The translations under genes and the position numbers were made by a program. A DNA stretch of 41,142 nucleotides from Deltaproteobacteria bacterium (GTDB lineage: Bacteria > Desulfobacterota > Desulfobulbia > Desulfobulbales > Desulfocapsaceae), in assembly GCA_019306075.1 (NCBI GenBank), contig JAFDME010000014.1:1-41142 (forward strand). Reading direction: 5' to 3'. Below the pieces are notes generated by a model. The model was not told the DNA's origin, did not search any database, and saw only the letters and a list, made by a program, of their open reading frames with translations. Shown here piece after piece: positions 26,901-35,721 of the stretch (position 1 is its first letter; the number at the start of each line of letters is the position of its first letter).

Positions 26901-29558
26901 TTACCGGTTAACTGCATGGGGTGCTTCAGGATTAATATCATACTTTGCAATTGCCCTGCTCACCACCTCGGCAGGCAGACTTCCCTGGGCAGCAAGTCCC
27001 TGCAGGGCGGCAACAGCAATATGAAATCTATCCACTTTGAAAAAGCGGCGCAACACATCACGCATATCACTGCGCCCATACCCGTCTGTTCCAAGAACCG
27101 TCAGCGGATTTGAGATAAATCTCCGCAGCTGTTCGCCATATGCCTGAACATAGTCTGTTGAAATAACAGCCGGCCCATCAAAGCCCTGCATCAACTCTTC
27201 AATATATGTTTTCCGGGGAAGTTGCTCAGGGTGCATGCGATTCCAGTCTTCAGTGACCATTCCTTCCCGGTGCAGCTGATTTATACCAAGGACAGACCAG
27301 ACATCAGAGCAGACATCAAAGTCCTTTTCAAGAAGGTCTGCTGCAGCGATCACCTCTCTAAAAATAGCACCGCTTCCCATCAACTGTACCCGCTGTTTCC
27401 CGGGATTACCCTTTTTAAAGAGATACATGCCCCGGTTGATTCCCTCTTCAATACCTTCAACCATCTGCGGATGTGTATAATTTTCATTAAGAAGAGTGAT
27501 ATAGTAGAAGATATCTTCTCCCCTGCCATACATCCGTTCCATTCCCGTCTGCAGCAGAACCGCAACCTCATAGGCAAAGGTCGGATCGTAGGCCTGGCAG
27601 GATGGAAAAGTAGAGGCAAAGAGCAGTGCCTGTCCATCCTGATGCTGAAGACCCTCCCCGTTCAAAGTCGTCCTTCCGGCAGTAGCACCCATGAGAAACC
27701 CTCTGGCCCTGCTGTCACCGGCGGCCCAGAGCTGATCCCCTATCCGCTGAAAACCGAACATCGAATAAAAAGTATAAAAGGGGATCATCGCCACCCCGTA
27801 ATTTGCATGGGCGGTTGCCGCCGCAAGCCATGATGATATGGCCCCCGCTTCAGTTATCCCCTCCTCAAGAATCTGTCCCCGGGGATCTTCCCTGTACCAG
27901 GCCAGTGTTTCCGAATCCTGAGGTTCATAAAGCTGTCCGGTCGGAGCATAGATACCAAGCTGCCGAAAAAACCCCTCCATGCCGAAGGTTCTCGCCTCAT
28001 CGGGAATAATCGGCACAATATTTTTTCCAATTTCCCGGTCTTTAACCACTATTCCCAGCAGTCGAACAAAGGCCATGGTTGTGGAAAATTCTCTCTCCCG
28101 GGAGGACTCAAGAAGTCGTGAAAAAGCGGAAAGCGGAGGTGTTTTAAGAGGAGTATACACAGTTTCCCGGGAGGGAACCGGACCACCAAGCGCTTTGCTT
28201 CTTTTCTTAATAAAAAGATCTTCGGGACTTCCTTCAGGAGGCCGGATAAAGGGAAGGGCAGCCAACTGTTCATCTTCCAGAGGCACATGAAAACGGTCAC
28301 GAAACTCTCTGAGAGAATCAAGGTCCATTTTTTTCACATTATGGGCGACCATAACCGATTCGCCGGACTGACCCATGCCGAAACCCTTGATGGTTTTCAC
28401 CAGGATAACCGTTGGTTTTCCGCGATAGTGAGTGGCCGCTGAAAATGCAGCATAAACCTTGCGGGGATCATGACCTCCGCGACTCATCTGCCAGAGTTCA
28501 TCATCACTTATATCCTCAACCAGTGCCATCAGCCGGGGGTCGTCTCCAAAGACCTTCTCTCGCAGGTAGTCGGGGCCTCTTGCCCGAATAGTCTGAAAAT
28601 CACCATCCACCATGGCGCCAAATTTTTTTATCAGCAGACCCTCCCCGTCCCGCTGAAGAATTTTGTCCCACTCACTGCCCCAGATAAGCTTGATTACATG
28701 CCACCCTGCCCCCCGGAATCTCCCTTCAAGTTCCTGGATAATTTTGCCGTTACCTCTTACCGGGCCATCAAGCCGCTGCAAGTTACAGTTCACCACAAAA
28801 ATAAGATTATCCAGATTTTCCCGTGCTCCCAGGGAGAGGGCCCCCAGGGACTCCGGTTCATCCGACTCGCCATCCCCCATAAAGACCCATACCTTGCGGT
28901 CCCCCGCCTTTTTCAAACCCCGGCTGTCCATATACTTCATAAACCGGGCCTGGTATATTGCCGCCATCGGACCAAGCCCCATAGATACTGTGGGAAACTG
29001 CCAGAAGTCAGGCATCAGCCAGGGATGGGGATAGGAGGAAAGTCCGTGTCCACCCACCTCACGGCGGAAATTTTCCAGATGCTCATCATCCAGTCTCCCC
29101 TCCACATAGGCCCTGGCATAGACCCCGGGAGAACTGTGACCCTGGAAATAGATCATATCAGCTCCGGACTCCGCCTGCGGTCCCCGAAAAAACCAGTTAA
29201 AGCCCACCTCATAAATGGCCGAGACAGAAGTATATGTGGCGATATGACCGCCAAGACTTTTGCCGTCCCTGTTGGCCCTTGCAACCATCGCCATACCATT
29301 CCAGCGAACATAGGCAGCGACATTTCTGGCAATAAGAGAATCACCGGGTATCTTCTCCTCGTCTGCCGGTGCTATGGTGTTGGTATAGGGGGTGAGTACC
29401 CCCGGCGAGGTGGAAATACCAAGAGAACGGGCCCGATCAGTCAGCTGCCGAAGCAGGTAGTCAGCCTTTTCACCGCCTTCCCTTGCTATCACTGCCGTAA
29501 GAGACTCAAGCCAGTCCCCGGTTTCCTCCGGATCAGAATCTTTAAAGTATGAACTCAT
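26901..29558 (-). CDS. aceE: Pyruvate dehydrogenase E1, homodimeric type
   Basis: Decarboxylates pyruvate with thiamine diphosphate and reductively acetylates E2. It is 885 residues, the full length of the homodimeric AceE class. The thiamine motif GDGES...NLIFVVNCNLQRLDGP is around residues 235-275. The N-terminal RNVAAYVRWNGMAMV and the SLGGHIATYTSVSAIYEVGFNWF segment are AceE signatures. The C-terminal half carries GEGLQHQDGQ and the PRKTYIEELMQGFDGP region. The start at ATG 29558 follows GAAGGGGG. It lies between a nitroreductase and aceF on the same strand. Confidence 0.96.
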   Translation of the reverse strand: MSSYFKDSDPEETGDWLESLTAVIAREGGEKADYLLRQLTDRARSLGISTSPGVLTPYTNTIAPADEEKIPGDSLIARNVAAYVRWNGMAMVARANRDGKSLGGHIATYTSVSAIYEVGFNWFFRGPQAESGADMIYFQGHSSPGVYARAYVEGRLDDEHLENFRREVGGHGLSSYPHPWLMPDFWQFPTVSMGLGPMAAIYQARFMKYMDSRGLKKAGDRKVWVFMGDGESDEPESLGALSLGARENLDNLIFVVNCNLQRLDGPVRGNGKIIQELEGRFRGAGWHVIKLIWGSEWDKILQRDGEGLLIKKFGAMVDGDFQTIRARGPDYLREKVFGDDPRLMALVEDISDDELWQMSRGGHDPRKVYAAFSAATHYRGKPTVILVKTIKGFGMGQSGESVMVAHNVKKMDLDSLREFRDRFHVPLEDEQLAALPFIRPPEGSPEDLFIKKRSKALGGPVPSRETVYTPLKTPPLSAFSRLLESSREREFSTTMAFVRLLGIVVKDREIGKNIVPIIPDEARTFGMEGFFRQLGIYAPTGQLYEPQDSETLAWYREDPRGQILEEGITEAGAISSWLAAATAHANYGVAMIPFYTFYSMFGFQRIGDQLWAAGDSRARGFLMGATAGRTTLNGEGLQHQDGQALLFASTFPSCQAYDPTFAYEVAVLLQTGMERMYGRGEDIFYYITLLNENYTHPQMVEGIEEGINRGMYLFKKGNPGKQRVQLMGSGAIFREVIAAADLLEKDFDVCSDVWSVLGINQLHREGMVTEDWNRMHPEQLPRKTYIEELMQGFDGPAVISTDYVQAYGEQLRRFISNPLTVLGTDGYGRSDMRDVLRRFFKVDRFHIAVAALQGLAAQGSLPAEVVSRAIAKYDINPEAPHAVNR

Positions 29559-29576
29559 AGACAGCCCCCTTCAGTA

Positions 29577-30110
29577 TTATTTCTTCCGTCCATAGCGGTT
29601 ATAGCTTACATTCCCGTACAGAAGTGAAGATTTCGGATGTTCACTTTTGTCCTCTTCGGGGTAGCCGATTGCAACGATTGCCTCAACCACCATATCCTCC
29701 CTGAGATTCAGCAGTTTTTTCACATATCCTTCTGCTGACTGTTTGCCGTTGTGTTGTCGTCTGCGAATCTGCACCCAGCAGCTGCCCAGGCCAAGATCGG
29801 CAGCCTGAAGGTGAAGCAGAAGCGTTGCTATGGAACAGTCCTCTATCCAAACGTCACTTTTCTCCGGATCTGCGCACACCACCACAGCCAGGGGCGCGTT
29901 CTTCATAAATGAGGCCCCGTGAGGTTTAGACGTGGACAACTCAGCAATCGTCTGCTGATCTGTAACGACCACAAACTCCCAGGGATTGAGACTTCTCGAT
30001 GAGGGTGATCGCAGCGCTGCCTCAACAAGAGTATCTATTTTATCCTGTTCAACCGGTTTATTTTTAAATTGTCTGATACTCCGCCGCTTTTTTAACAGTT
30101 CCATTAACAT
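29577..30110 (-). CDS. Nitroreductase family protein
   Basis: A 177-residue FMN-dependent NAD(P)H oxidoreductase. The N-terminal KKRRSIRQF and the following ALRSPSSRSLNPWEFVVV are the FMN-phosphate and dimer-interface motifs. The centre has LLLHLQAADLGLGSCWVQIR, and the C-terminal VEAIVAIGYPEEDK is typical. It is 18 bp upstream of aceE and probably co-transcribed with aceEF. Substrate is unknown; the family includes quinone and nitro-compound reductases. Confidence 0.9.
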   Translation of the reverse strand: MLMELLKKRRSIRQFKNKPVEQDKIDTLVEAALRSPSSRSLNPWEFVVVTDQQTIAELSTSKPHGASFMKNAPLAVVVCADPEKSDVWIEDCSIATLLLHLQAADLGLGSCWVQIRRRQHNGKQSAEGYVKKLLNLREDMVVEAIVAIGYPEEDKSEHPKSSLLYGNVSYNRYGRKK

Positions 30111-30220
30111 TGTCAGTTTTCCGTGTCAGTGCCTTGCTCTATCAAGACTTTCATAAAAACAGCTCCATCAGCCAGGTTCAGAGGAAGACAGTAATCACAA
30201 GATCACAAAATAGCAGAAAG

Positions 30221-30262
30221 AAATTCTTTTCTCTGTGTCCTCTGTGCTCTCTGTGGTAAAAG
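30221..30262. repeat. CACAGAG-type repeat, copy 3 (right arm only)
   Basis: TTCTTTTCTCTGTGTCCTCT and the following GTGCTCTCTGTGGTAAAAG match the right arm of copies 1 and 2. The left arm is degenerate. It lies in the 240-bp divergent gap between the nitroreductase and the RhtB-type exporter. Confidence 0.7.
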
Positions 30263-30350
30263 AAAACTTCCAGAAAAAAGTAATCACCGTCCTCTCCCGT
30301 TTCTCTGCAGTGCAGCGAGACGAAACACAAGCCGGACCCGGAGGAATTAA

Positions 30351-30998
30351 TTGGAAGCTCACACCTTTATCACCTGCCTTATTGCCGTAACCCTGCTCAC
30401 CCTTACTCCCGGTCTGGATACCATACTGGTTATACGCAACAGCGGCCGTGGAGGCTGGCGTGATGGCGCGGCAAGCTCCCTTGGCATATGTTCAGGACTC
30501 TTTGTCCATGCCACCGTTTCCGCCCTGGGAATTTCCCTGATTCTGCTGAAAACAGCATGGGCTTTTAATGGACTGAAATTTGCCGGTGCCGCATATCTTA
30601 TCTGGCTCGGGGTAACAAGCTGGAAACATGCTGTCCATAGTACCAGATGCATCTTTCCCGATGCCCTGACCGGCTCGGAAAGTGAGTTCAGATTTATGCG
30701 GTCGCTACGGGAAGGATTCCTCTCAAACGTTCTCAATCCGAAGACAATCATCTTTTATATGGCCTTTCTTCCTCAGTTTATAGACCCTGCAGGGTCACCG
30801 CTGATGCAGTCTCTTCTGGTCGCCGGCCTGCACTTCTCTGTTGCCATGATCTACCAGTGCCTGCTTGCCTCCATGGTTGACAGGTCGAGAAACTGGCTGC
30901 AGAAACCCGGGATAAACCGTATTTTCCATGGACTTACCGGGTCGGTTATGATCATGATCGGGCTGAAACTCGTAATAGGGGAACTTGACCACCGCTGA
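30351..30998 (+). CDS. LysE/RhtB family amino-acid exporter
   Basis: A 215-residue inner-membrane exporter. Translation starts at TTG 30351, directly after the strong site GGAGGAATTAA. The N-terminal LLTLTPGLDTILVIRNSGRGG is the family signature (TPGP-like motif), and GAAYLIWLGVTSWK and LREGFLSNVLNPKTIIFYMAFLPQFI follow in the expected order. About six membrane segments are visible. The substrate is probably an amino acid or homoserine-like compound and cannot be fixed from sequence. Its stop codon is the edge of a dispersed repeat. Confidence 0.92.
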   Translation: MEAHTFITCLIAVTLLTLTPGLDTILVIRNSGRGGWRDGAASSLGICSGLFVHATVSALGISLILLKTAWAFNGLKFAGAAYLIWLGVTSWKHAVHSTRCIFPDALTGSESEFRFMRSLREGFLSNVLNPKTIIFYMAFLPQFIDPAGSPLMQSLLVAGLHFSVAMIYQCLLASMVDRSRNWLQKPGINRIFHGLTGSVMIMIGLKLVIGELDHR

Positions 30999-31013
30999 AC
31001 CGCAGTGCCATTA

Positions 31014-31126
31014 TCCGGTAGTTTCCTTGAACCGCAGTGTTTCTGCGGAATACCAGCAAACGTCCACGCTCGTGCCTCGCTGCGGGATTGTTTGCCGGTA
31101 CCCCGCTGAAACCCTTGCTGCCAGCT
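31014..31126 (-). repeat. Structured dispersed repeat, copy b (full hairpin)
   Basis: Read on the minus strand it starts AGCTGGCAGCAAGGG. GTTTC (31112-31108) pairs with GAAAC (31043-31039), CGGGG with TTCCG, and TACCGGCAAAC with GTTTGCTGGTA. The 28-nt loop differs from copy a by only two bases. The right border CACTGCGGTTCA is duplicated, with a second copy at 30995-31006 over the exporter stop codon. It ends 10 bp before the rsgA start. Confidence 0.85.
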
Positions 31127-31136
31127 ATATATTTAA

Positions 31137-32072
31137 ATGGCAATGAAAAAGACAGATAGCAATAAACGGTTTGGCGTACTGACGGCCCACCTGGGAGTCG
31201 CAGTGGAGGTGCGTTTTGACGGCAGTGACCAGAGTGAAGTAATCCGGGTGAAACGAAACTCGGGTCATGTTGTGGGGGACAGGGTCTCTGTCAAAGGAGA
31301 AATACTTACCCGCCTGAAACGAAAATCCTTATTAAGCCGGATGGATGCCAGGGGGGTAGAGCATTTAGTCGGAGCCAACCTGGATACTCTCTGTATCGTT
31401 GTTGCCTGTGAACCTGTACTGCCTCCAGGTTTTATTGATCGGGCGATAGTTGCCGCCAGAACTGCCAGCCTGCAGCCGGTTCTCCTTGTCAATAAATGCG
31501 ACTTACCCGAATCAGGGGAATATGAGACTAAAATTCAGACTGTCTATGGTGATTCCCTTCCAGTTTACACTGTCAGCGCCGTAGACAATTCCGGGCTTAA
31601 ACGCTTTAAAGACTACCTCAAACAGGGGCTGCGGGGAATCTTTGTCGGCCCCACCGGAGTCGGAAAAAGTTCCCTCCTGAACAGTCTCTGTCCGTCCATT
31701 AATCTGCAGACCAGCCCACTCAATGAATCGAAAAAAAGAGGTCGGCACACAACAACCGTATCCACACTGCACTCTCTCGAAGGTGGCGGGGAACTTATCG
31801 ATTCTCCCGGATTTATCGATTTTGGGCTGGTGGATATAACCGTCCTTGATCTTGCCTTTCATTTCCCCTGTTTTGAAGCAGTACAGGAAGAAAATTGCGG
31901 ATTCCGCAACTGTCTTCACCGTTCTGAACCGGATTGTGTAATCACCGGACTGGTAGCGGAGGGGAAAATCAGCCAGGAACGTTATGCAATCTATGCCGGC
32001 ATCCTCCATGAATTGGAGGCCCTGAAGACAGAACTGCGTTACCGGGAAAAAAACAAGCGAAGAAAGAAGTAA
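31137..32072 (+). CDS. rsgA: Small ribosomal subunit biogenesis GTPase
   Basis: A circularly permuted GTPase assisting 30S maturation. The 311 residues contain an N-terminal OB-fold (about 1-75), the G4 motif NKCD (119-122) ahead of G1 GPTGVGKSS (171-179), G3 DSPG (222-225), and the C-terminal zinc site C254, C259, H261, C267. This permuted order is diagnostic. The start is ATG 31137 or possibly ATG 31143. A dispersed repeat ends 10 bp upstream and no ribosome-binding site is visible, so initiation may be unusual or weak. It is followed by the potassium-channel gene after 39 bp. Confidence 0.95.
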   Translation: MAMKKTDSNKRFGVLTAHLGVAVEVRFDGSDQSEVIRVKRNSGHVVGDRVSVKGEILTRLKRKSLLSRMDARGVEHLVGANLDTLCIVVACEPVLPPGFIDRAIVAARTASLQPVLLVNKCDLPESGEYETKIQTVYGDSLPVYTVSAVDNSGLKRFKDYLKQGLRGIFVGPTGVGKSSLLNSLCPSINLQTSPLNESKKRGRHTTTVSTLHSLEGGGELIDSPGFIDFGLVDITVLDLAFHFPCFEAVQEENCGFRNCLHRSEPDCVITGLVAEGKISQERYAIYAGILHELEALKTELRYREKNKRRKK

Positions 32073-32111
32073 CAGCCACATTGGCAGGAGTAAGAACCTG
32101 ATCTGATTTTT

Positions 32112-33131
32112 ATGCTGAGACAAATTCAACATTTTTTACAGTTCCTGCACCGGGAGAACTATTTCAGGCTGCTTTTTGTCATCCTGATTATTATCTTTGC
32201 AAGCGGGCTCGCCCTTTCCCTGCTTGAACCTGGAATGAGTTTTATCAATGGACTCTGGTGGAGTGTTGTCACCCTGACCACCGTTGGATATGGAGATATT
32301 TCTCCGGCAACCGCAGGAGGACGAGTTGTTGCTATCATCATTATGTTCTTTGGTATCGGTCTGTTGGGCATGCTCAGTGGTAATCTGGCAACAATAATGA
32401 TAAGCAAACGAATAAGAGAGAATAAAGGTATGGAAACAATTACTCCACAGGACCACATAATCCTCTGCGAATGGAACCATCGAAGCCGCGCTGTATTGAA
32501 AGAGATGCGGGCTGATCCTCAAACAGAGGACACAGCCATTGTCCTTATTGCCGACATAGATGAAATACCGGAAGATGATTCGAACCTCTTTTTTGTTGGC
32601 GGACCGGTAAACGAGGAAACACTGCAGAAGGCCAACCTGGAAAAGGCGGCAACCATTATTGTACTGGGCGATGACACCCTTGAACCGACTGCAAGAGATG
32701 CAAAGGTGGTGCTCACCACACTGACCATAGAGACCCTCTGCCCTGCAGTCTATTCAGTGGTTGAACTGGTCGACCAGGCCAATGAGCAGCACTGCAGGCG
32801 GGCAAACGCTGACGAAATAATCATAGGAAGTGAGCTCAGCAGCCATCTGCTTGCCAGTGCAGCCAGGGATCACGGTATAAGTACCATTGTCTCGGAACTG
32901 CTCAGTTCCAGATACGGCAACGATCTGTTCCTTATTCCGCTGCCGGAGAAACTGGCCGGAAAAACATTTCTGGATGGCCTCATTGCCATAAAAAAAGAAC
33001 ATGATGCGACACTGCTTGGCGTGCAGAAAAGGTCGAAGGGAAGACTCATCACTAATCCTGATGCGGAGTATGTTCTGGCAGCAGATGACTGTCTCATAAT
33101 AATATCAGCAACCCGGATTCAGGAGTCATAA
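32112..33131 (+). CDS. Potassium channel with RCK/TrkA-N domain
   Basis: A 339-residue ligand-gated K+ channel of the MthK/Kch type. The first membrane helix (about 17-38), a pore helix and the selectivity filter TVGYGD (57-62), and a second membrane helix (about 70-93) precede a cytoplasmic RCK-N region beginning ITPQDHIILCEWN (about residues 109-121). A C-terminal TrkA-C-like part follows. The nucleotide loop has CEWN rather than the canonical GxGxxG, so a ligand other than NAD is possible. Its TAA overlaps the ATG of aroK (TAATG). Confidence 0.92.
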   Translation: MLRQIQHFLQFLHRENYFRLLFVILIIIFASGLALSLLEPGMSFINGLWWSVVTLTTVGYGDISPATAGGRVVAIIIMFFGIGLLGMLSGNLATIMISKRIRENKGMETITPQDHIILCEWNHRSRAVLKEMRADPQTEDTAIVLIADIDEIPEDDSNLFFVGGPVNEETLQKANLEKAATIIVLGDDTLEPTARDAKVVLTTLTIETLCPAVYSVVELVDQANEQHCRRANADEIIIGSELSSHLLASAARDHGISTIVSELLSSRYGNDLFLIPLPEKLAGKTFLDGLIAIKKEHDATLLGVQKRSKGRLITNPDAEYVLAADDCLIIISATRIQES

Positions 33132-33646
33132 TGCAGCCCGGGAAAAGGAAGAATATCATTCTTACCGGGTTCATGGGAACGGGAAAATCCACGGTGGGTA
33201 CGCTGCTTGCTGAACAGCTTGGATATAAATTTGTTGACACCGACCAGTTTATTGAAAAAATGGAAGGTATGTCCGTTACAGACATTTTCCAAAAAAGGGG
33301 TGAAACCGCCTTTCGCGCCCTGGAGCGTCTGGTGGCAAAAGAACTTGGAGAGAAAAACTCACTTGTCATCGCCACGGGGGGCGGATTAATGCTCGATCAT
33401 GAAAATGCTGAATCCCTGGGAGGGAGAGGAAAAGTCTTCTGTCTGGTCGCATCTCCTGATGAGATACTCAAACGTATTTCAGCAGATGATGATCGCCCCC
33501 TGCTGCAGGTGAAAAACCCCGGTGAACGCATCAGCGAACTGCTGCAAAAACGGCAGAAGGGATATGGCAGGTTCACGCAGATCATAACTACCGGCAAAAC
33601 AGTTCTGCAGGTTGTAGATGAACTTTTGGATACCTTGCAAAATTAG
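33131..33646 (+). CDS. aroK: Shikimate kinase
   Basis: Phosphorylates shikimate at O3 in the chorismate pathway. It is 171 residues. The Walker A loop GFMGTGKS is at 13-20, the shikimate-binding DTDQFIE and FR(A)LE segments follow, then TGGGLML and the lid arginine in DDRPLLQ. The start overlaps the potassium-channel stop. The stop interlocks with that of aroD on the opposite strand (33643-33646). Confidence 0.95.
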   Translation: MQPGKRKNIILTGFMGTGKSTVGTLLAEQLGYKFVDTDQFIEKMEGMSVTDIFQKRGETAFRALERLVAKELGEKNSLVIATGGGLMLDHENAESLGGRGKVFCLVASPDEILKRISADDDRPLLQVKNPGERISELLQKRQKGYGRFTQIITTGKTVLQVVDELLDTLQN

Positions 33647-34410
33647 TCCAGGATATCCATAACCTTTCTTACATCACCAATGGGAAGCTGACCGGGGGCT
33701 GTGGCGTCAATTCCCGTGGCAAAAGTGATATCAGAACCAAAAACACCCCCTCCAAGACGGCTTATCGCTCCGACAGCTCCCATTGACATGGTTATCATCG
33801 GGATCTTCACCAGACCTGTTCTGGCCCGGCAGGTTGCACTCAGCAGGGTCAGAACATCTCCACTGTTCTGCGGCATAACCGCCACTTTAGCGATATCACC
33901 TCCCATCTCTTCAGCCTGAACAAGTTTTTCAACGACAAACTCCTCAGCCGGTGTCCGATCAAAATTATGGTAGGAAAGGATCAATTTACACAGGCTCTCC
34001 TCTCCGACCTCTTTGACTCGATCGATAAACCCGGCTCCGCTGGACATTTCAATATCAGCAATATCGACATCCCCGGTGGATATTGCCCCGGTAACAAGTT
34101 CCAGCCTCTCTGGCCCGGACATTGTATTTTGACCGCCTTCCAGCTCCGATCTGCAGGTAAAAATAAGGGGTATTGATCCGATCTTTTTCCTTAGCTCCCT
34201 GAGAACCAAAAGACATTTATCCATCTCCCGTGCATGCTCAAAGCAGTCAACCCGCCACTCAATAAGATCCGGCCCTAATTTTATTATCTCACCGGCCCGG
34301 GCCAGAAGTTCACTTTTCCGTTTTGCCGAAAGAGGTAGACAGATCAGCACTTTTTCCGCACCAATAACCGTATCCCTGATAACAACCTGCCTGCTGCTCT
34401 GCTTCCTCAT
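33643..34410 (-). CDS. aroD: 3-dehydroquinate dehydratase, type I
   Basis: Converts 3-dehydroquinate to 3-dehydroshikimate via a Schiff base. The start is taken as ATG 34410 (MRKQSSRQ), which has GGAG at correct spacing; longer starts at ATG 34425 and TTG 34440 lack one. This gives 255 residues. Catalytic residues are E51 (DLIEWRVD), H138 (SYHNF) and K165 (IAKVAVMPQ), with the C-terminal FGSDITFATG loop. It is the only aro gene here on the minus strand, between aroK and aroE. Confidence 0.94.
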   Translation of the reverse strand: MRKQSSRQVVIRDTVIGAEKVLICLPLSAKRKSELLARAGEIIKLGPDLIEWRVDCFEHAREMDKCLLVLRELRKKIGSIPLIFTCRSELEGGQNTMSGPERLELVTGAISTGDVDIADIEMSSGAGFIDRVKEVGEESLCKLILSYHNFDRTPAEEFVVEKLVQAEEMGGDIAKVAVMPQNSGDVLTLLSATCRARTGLVKIPMITMSMGAVGAISRLGGGVFGSDITFATGIDATAPGQLPIGDVRKVMDILD

Positions 34411-34433
34411 CGGGTTTATCTCCATATTTTGAT

Positions 34434-34490
34434 CTGACAACAGAGTTGCCGGTATCCTGCTGCAACACTGCAGTTCAGGAAGCTTACCAG
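34434..34490 (+). repeat. Structured dispersed repeat, copy e (short)
   Basis: Begins CTGACAACAGAGTTGC, and GTTGC (34445-34449) pairs with GCAAC (34462-34466). It continues ACTGCAGTTCAGGAAGCTTACC, the right border of the family. The stem base is G-C where copy a has A-T and copy b T-A. It lies just upstream of aroD in the divergent aroD-aroE gap. Confidence 0.7.
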
Positions 34491-34631
34491 AAAATGAAGC
34501 TGAAGGTCAGCGGTAATCAAAGAAATTTATTGTTATACCCAGCTGAACCTGTCAAGGTGGGCAATATAGTCAAAATCAAAAACAAAAGCTCATCACATCA
34601 GTAACAACAGAGAGAAAGGCGAGGAGAAACA

Positions 34632-35501
34632 ATGCAATCCCCCACTGTCAACACAAAACTTGTGGTGCTGCTGGGTTTGCCTCTTGGCCACTCAGTGTCA
34701 CCCGCCATGCATAATTATGCATTTGAAAAACTGGAGATGGATTGCTGCTATATACCGGTGGAGGTAATCCCTGAAAACCTTGCGACTGTTTTCGCAGGAC
34801 TGACAAAAATGAATGTTGCCGGTTTTAATGTCACAATCCCCTATAAGATTGAGATAATGAATTATCTTGACGAGTTAGATCCGCTGGCCAGGGTAATCGG
34901 AGCGGTAAATACAATCTGCATGGAAGATGGCAGGACAAAGGGATATAATACCGACGGAGAAGGTTTTGTCCGATCTCTGGAGGAAAAGGCTGGTATCCGG
35001 GTTAAGGGAAAGCGATTTTTCATTCTCGGCTGCGGCGGTGCCGTCCGCGCCATCGCCATGACCCTTGCCTCGAAAGGCGCTGCAGCTATCTATATCAGTA
35101 ATCGCACCTTATCAAGAGCAACAAATCTGGCAACGGAAATCAATGAAAGAATCAGCCACTGCGCGAAAGCGGTGGAACAAAAAACTGAGGCAATAAAGCC
35201 GTATCTCCAACAATGCGATATTCTTGTCAACGGAACCCGGCTGGGAATGTATCCCGATGAGGATATCAGTCCAATTGAGACATCATTACTCTCAGCAGAC
35301 CTCATCGTCACGGATATCGTCTACAACCCGTTGATGACAAAACTCCTGAAAGAAGCGCGGCAGCTGGGCTGTACCGTTGTAGATGGCCTCGGTATGCTTA
35401 TCTACCAGGGCGCGGCCGCCTTTCAGCTCTGGACAGGAGTTGAGCCGCCCGTTGAAGAAATGACTGAACTCACCTATAAACTGATGACAGAAAGGACGTA
35501 A
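34632..35501 (+). CDS. aroE: Shikimate dehydrogenase
   Basis: NADPH-dependent reduction of 3-dehydroshikimate. The 289 residues begin with the substrate-binding GLPLGHSVSPAMHN. The catalytic Lys is K72 in FNVTIPYK and the partner Asp is D108 in NTDGEGF. The Rossmann loop GCGGAVRA is at 133-140, NRT marks NADP preference, and DGLGMLIYQGAAAFQLWTG ends the protein. The start at ATG 34632 follows GAGGAGA. A small membrane-protein gene starts 4 bp after its stop. Confidence 0.96.
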   Translation: MQSPTVNTKLVVLLGLPLGHSVSPAMHNYAFEKLEMDCCYIPVEVIPENLATVFAGLTKMNVAGFNVTIPYKIEIMNYLDELDPLARVIGAVNTICMEDGRTKGYNTDGEGFVRSLEEKAGIRVKGKRFFILGCGGAVRAIAMTLASKGAAAIYISNRTLSRATNLATEINERISHCAKAVEQKTEAIKPYLQQCDILVNGTRLGMYPDEDISPIETSLLSADLIVTDIVYNPLMTKLLKEARQLGCTVVDGLGMLIYQGAAAFQLWTGVEPPVEEMTELTYKLMTERT

Positions 35502-35505
35502 AGAG

Positions 35506-35721
35506 TTGAAATCAATTTCGCTGCAGTTCCTGCTGATAGCCTGCCTGACCCTCGGCCTTGCCCCGTTTACCCCGGAGCCCCATATCTGGCAGAAACTGAA
35601 AATGCTCAGCTCGGGTACCTTATCAAAGCCTGTTGATATCTTTGATTTTATAATGCATGGTCTGCCATTTATCCTGCTTACTGTCAAACTGATTTCCCAG
35701 GCAAGAGAAAAAGCTTCATGA
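35506..35721 (+). CDS. Conserved small membrane protein
   Basis: A 71-residue protein starting at TTG 35506 (AAAGGA upstream). It has an N-terminal hydrophobic segment, an APFTPEPHIWQKLKML loop, PVDIFDFIMHG, and a second hydrophobic segment. I recall similar small proteins in other proteobacteria, sometimes loosely labelled RND transporter; the function is unknown. It starts 4 bp after aroE, and its TGA overlaps the ATG of the DMT transporter (ATGA), so translation is coupled on both sides. Confidence 0.75.
   Translation: MKSISLQFLLIACLTLGLAPFTPEPHIWQKLKMLSSGTLSKPVDIFDFIMHGLPFILLTVKLISQAREKAS

Noticed and set aside
28470-29552. 360-codon plus-strand ORF opposite aceE
   Set aside because: Antisense shadow of a clearly conserved gene, no family motif, composition set by the opposite frame. 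The 240-codon frame opposite glnD (6091-6813) and the 215-codon frame opposite glnA (3212-3859) were rejected for the same reason.
30299-30326. GTTTC/GAAAC hairpin before the RhtB-type gene as a sixth copy of the structured repeat
   Set aside because: The stem base matches and part of the loop looks like GCAGCGAGAC, but the borders are missing; too weak to call.
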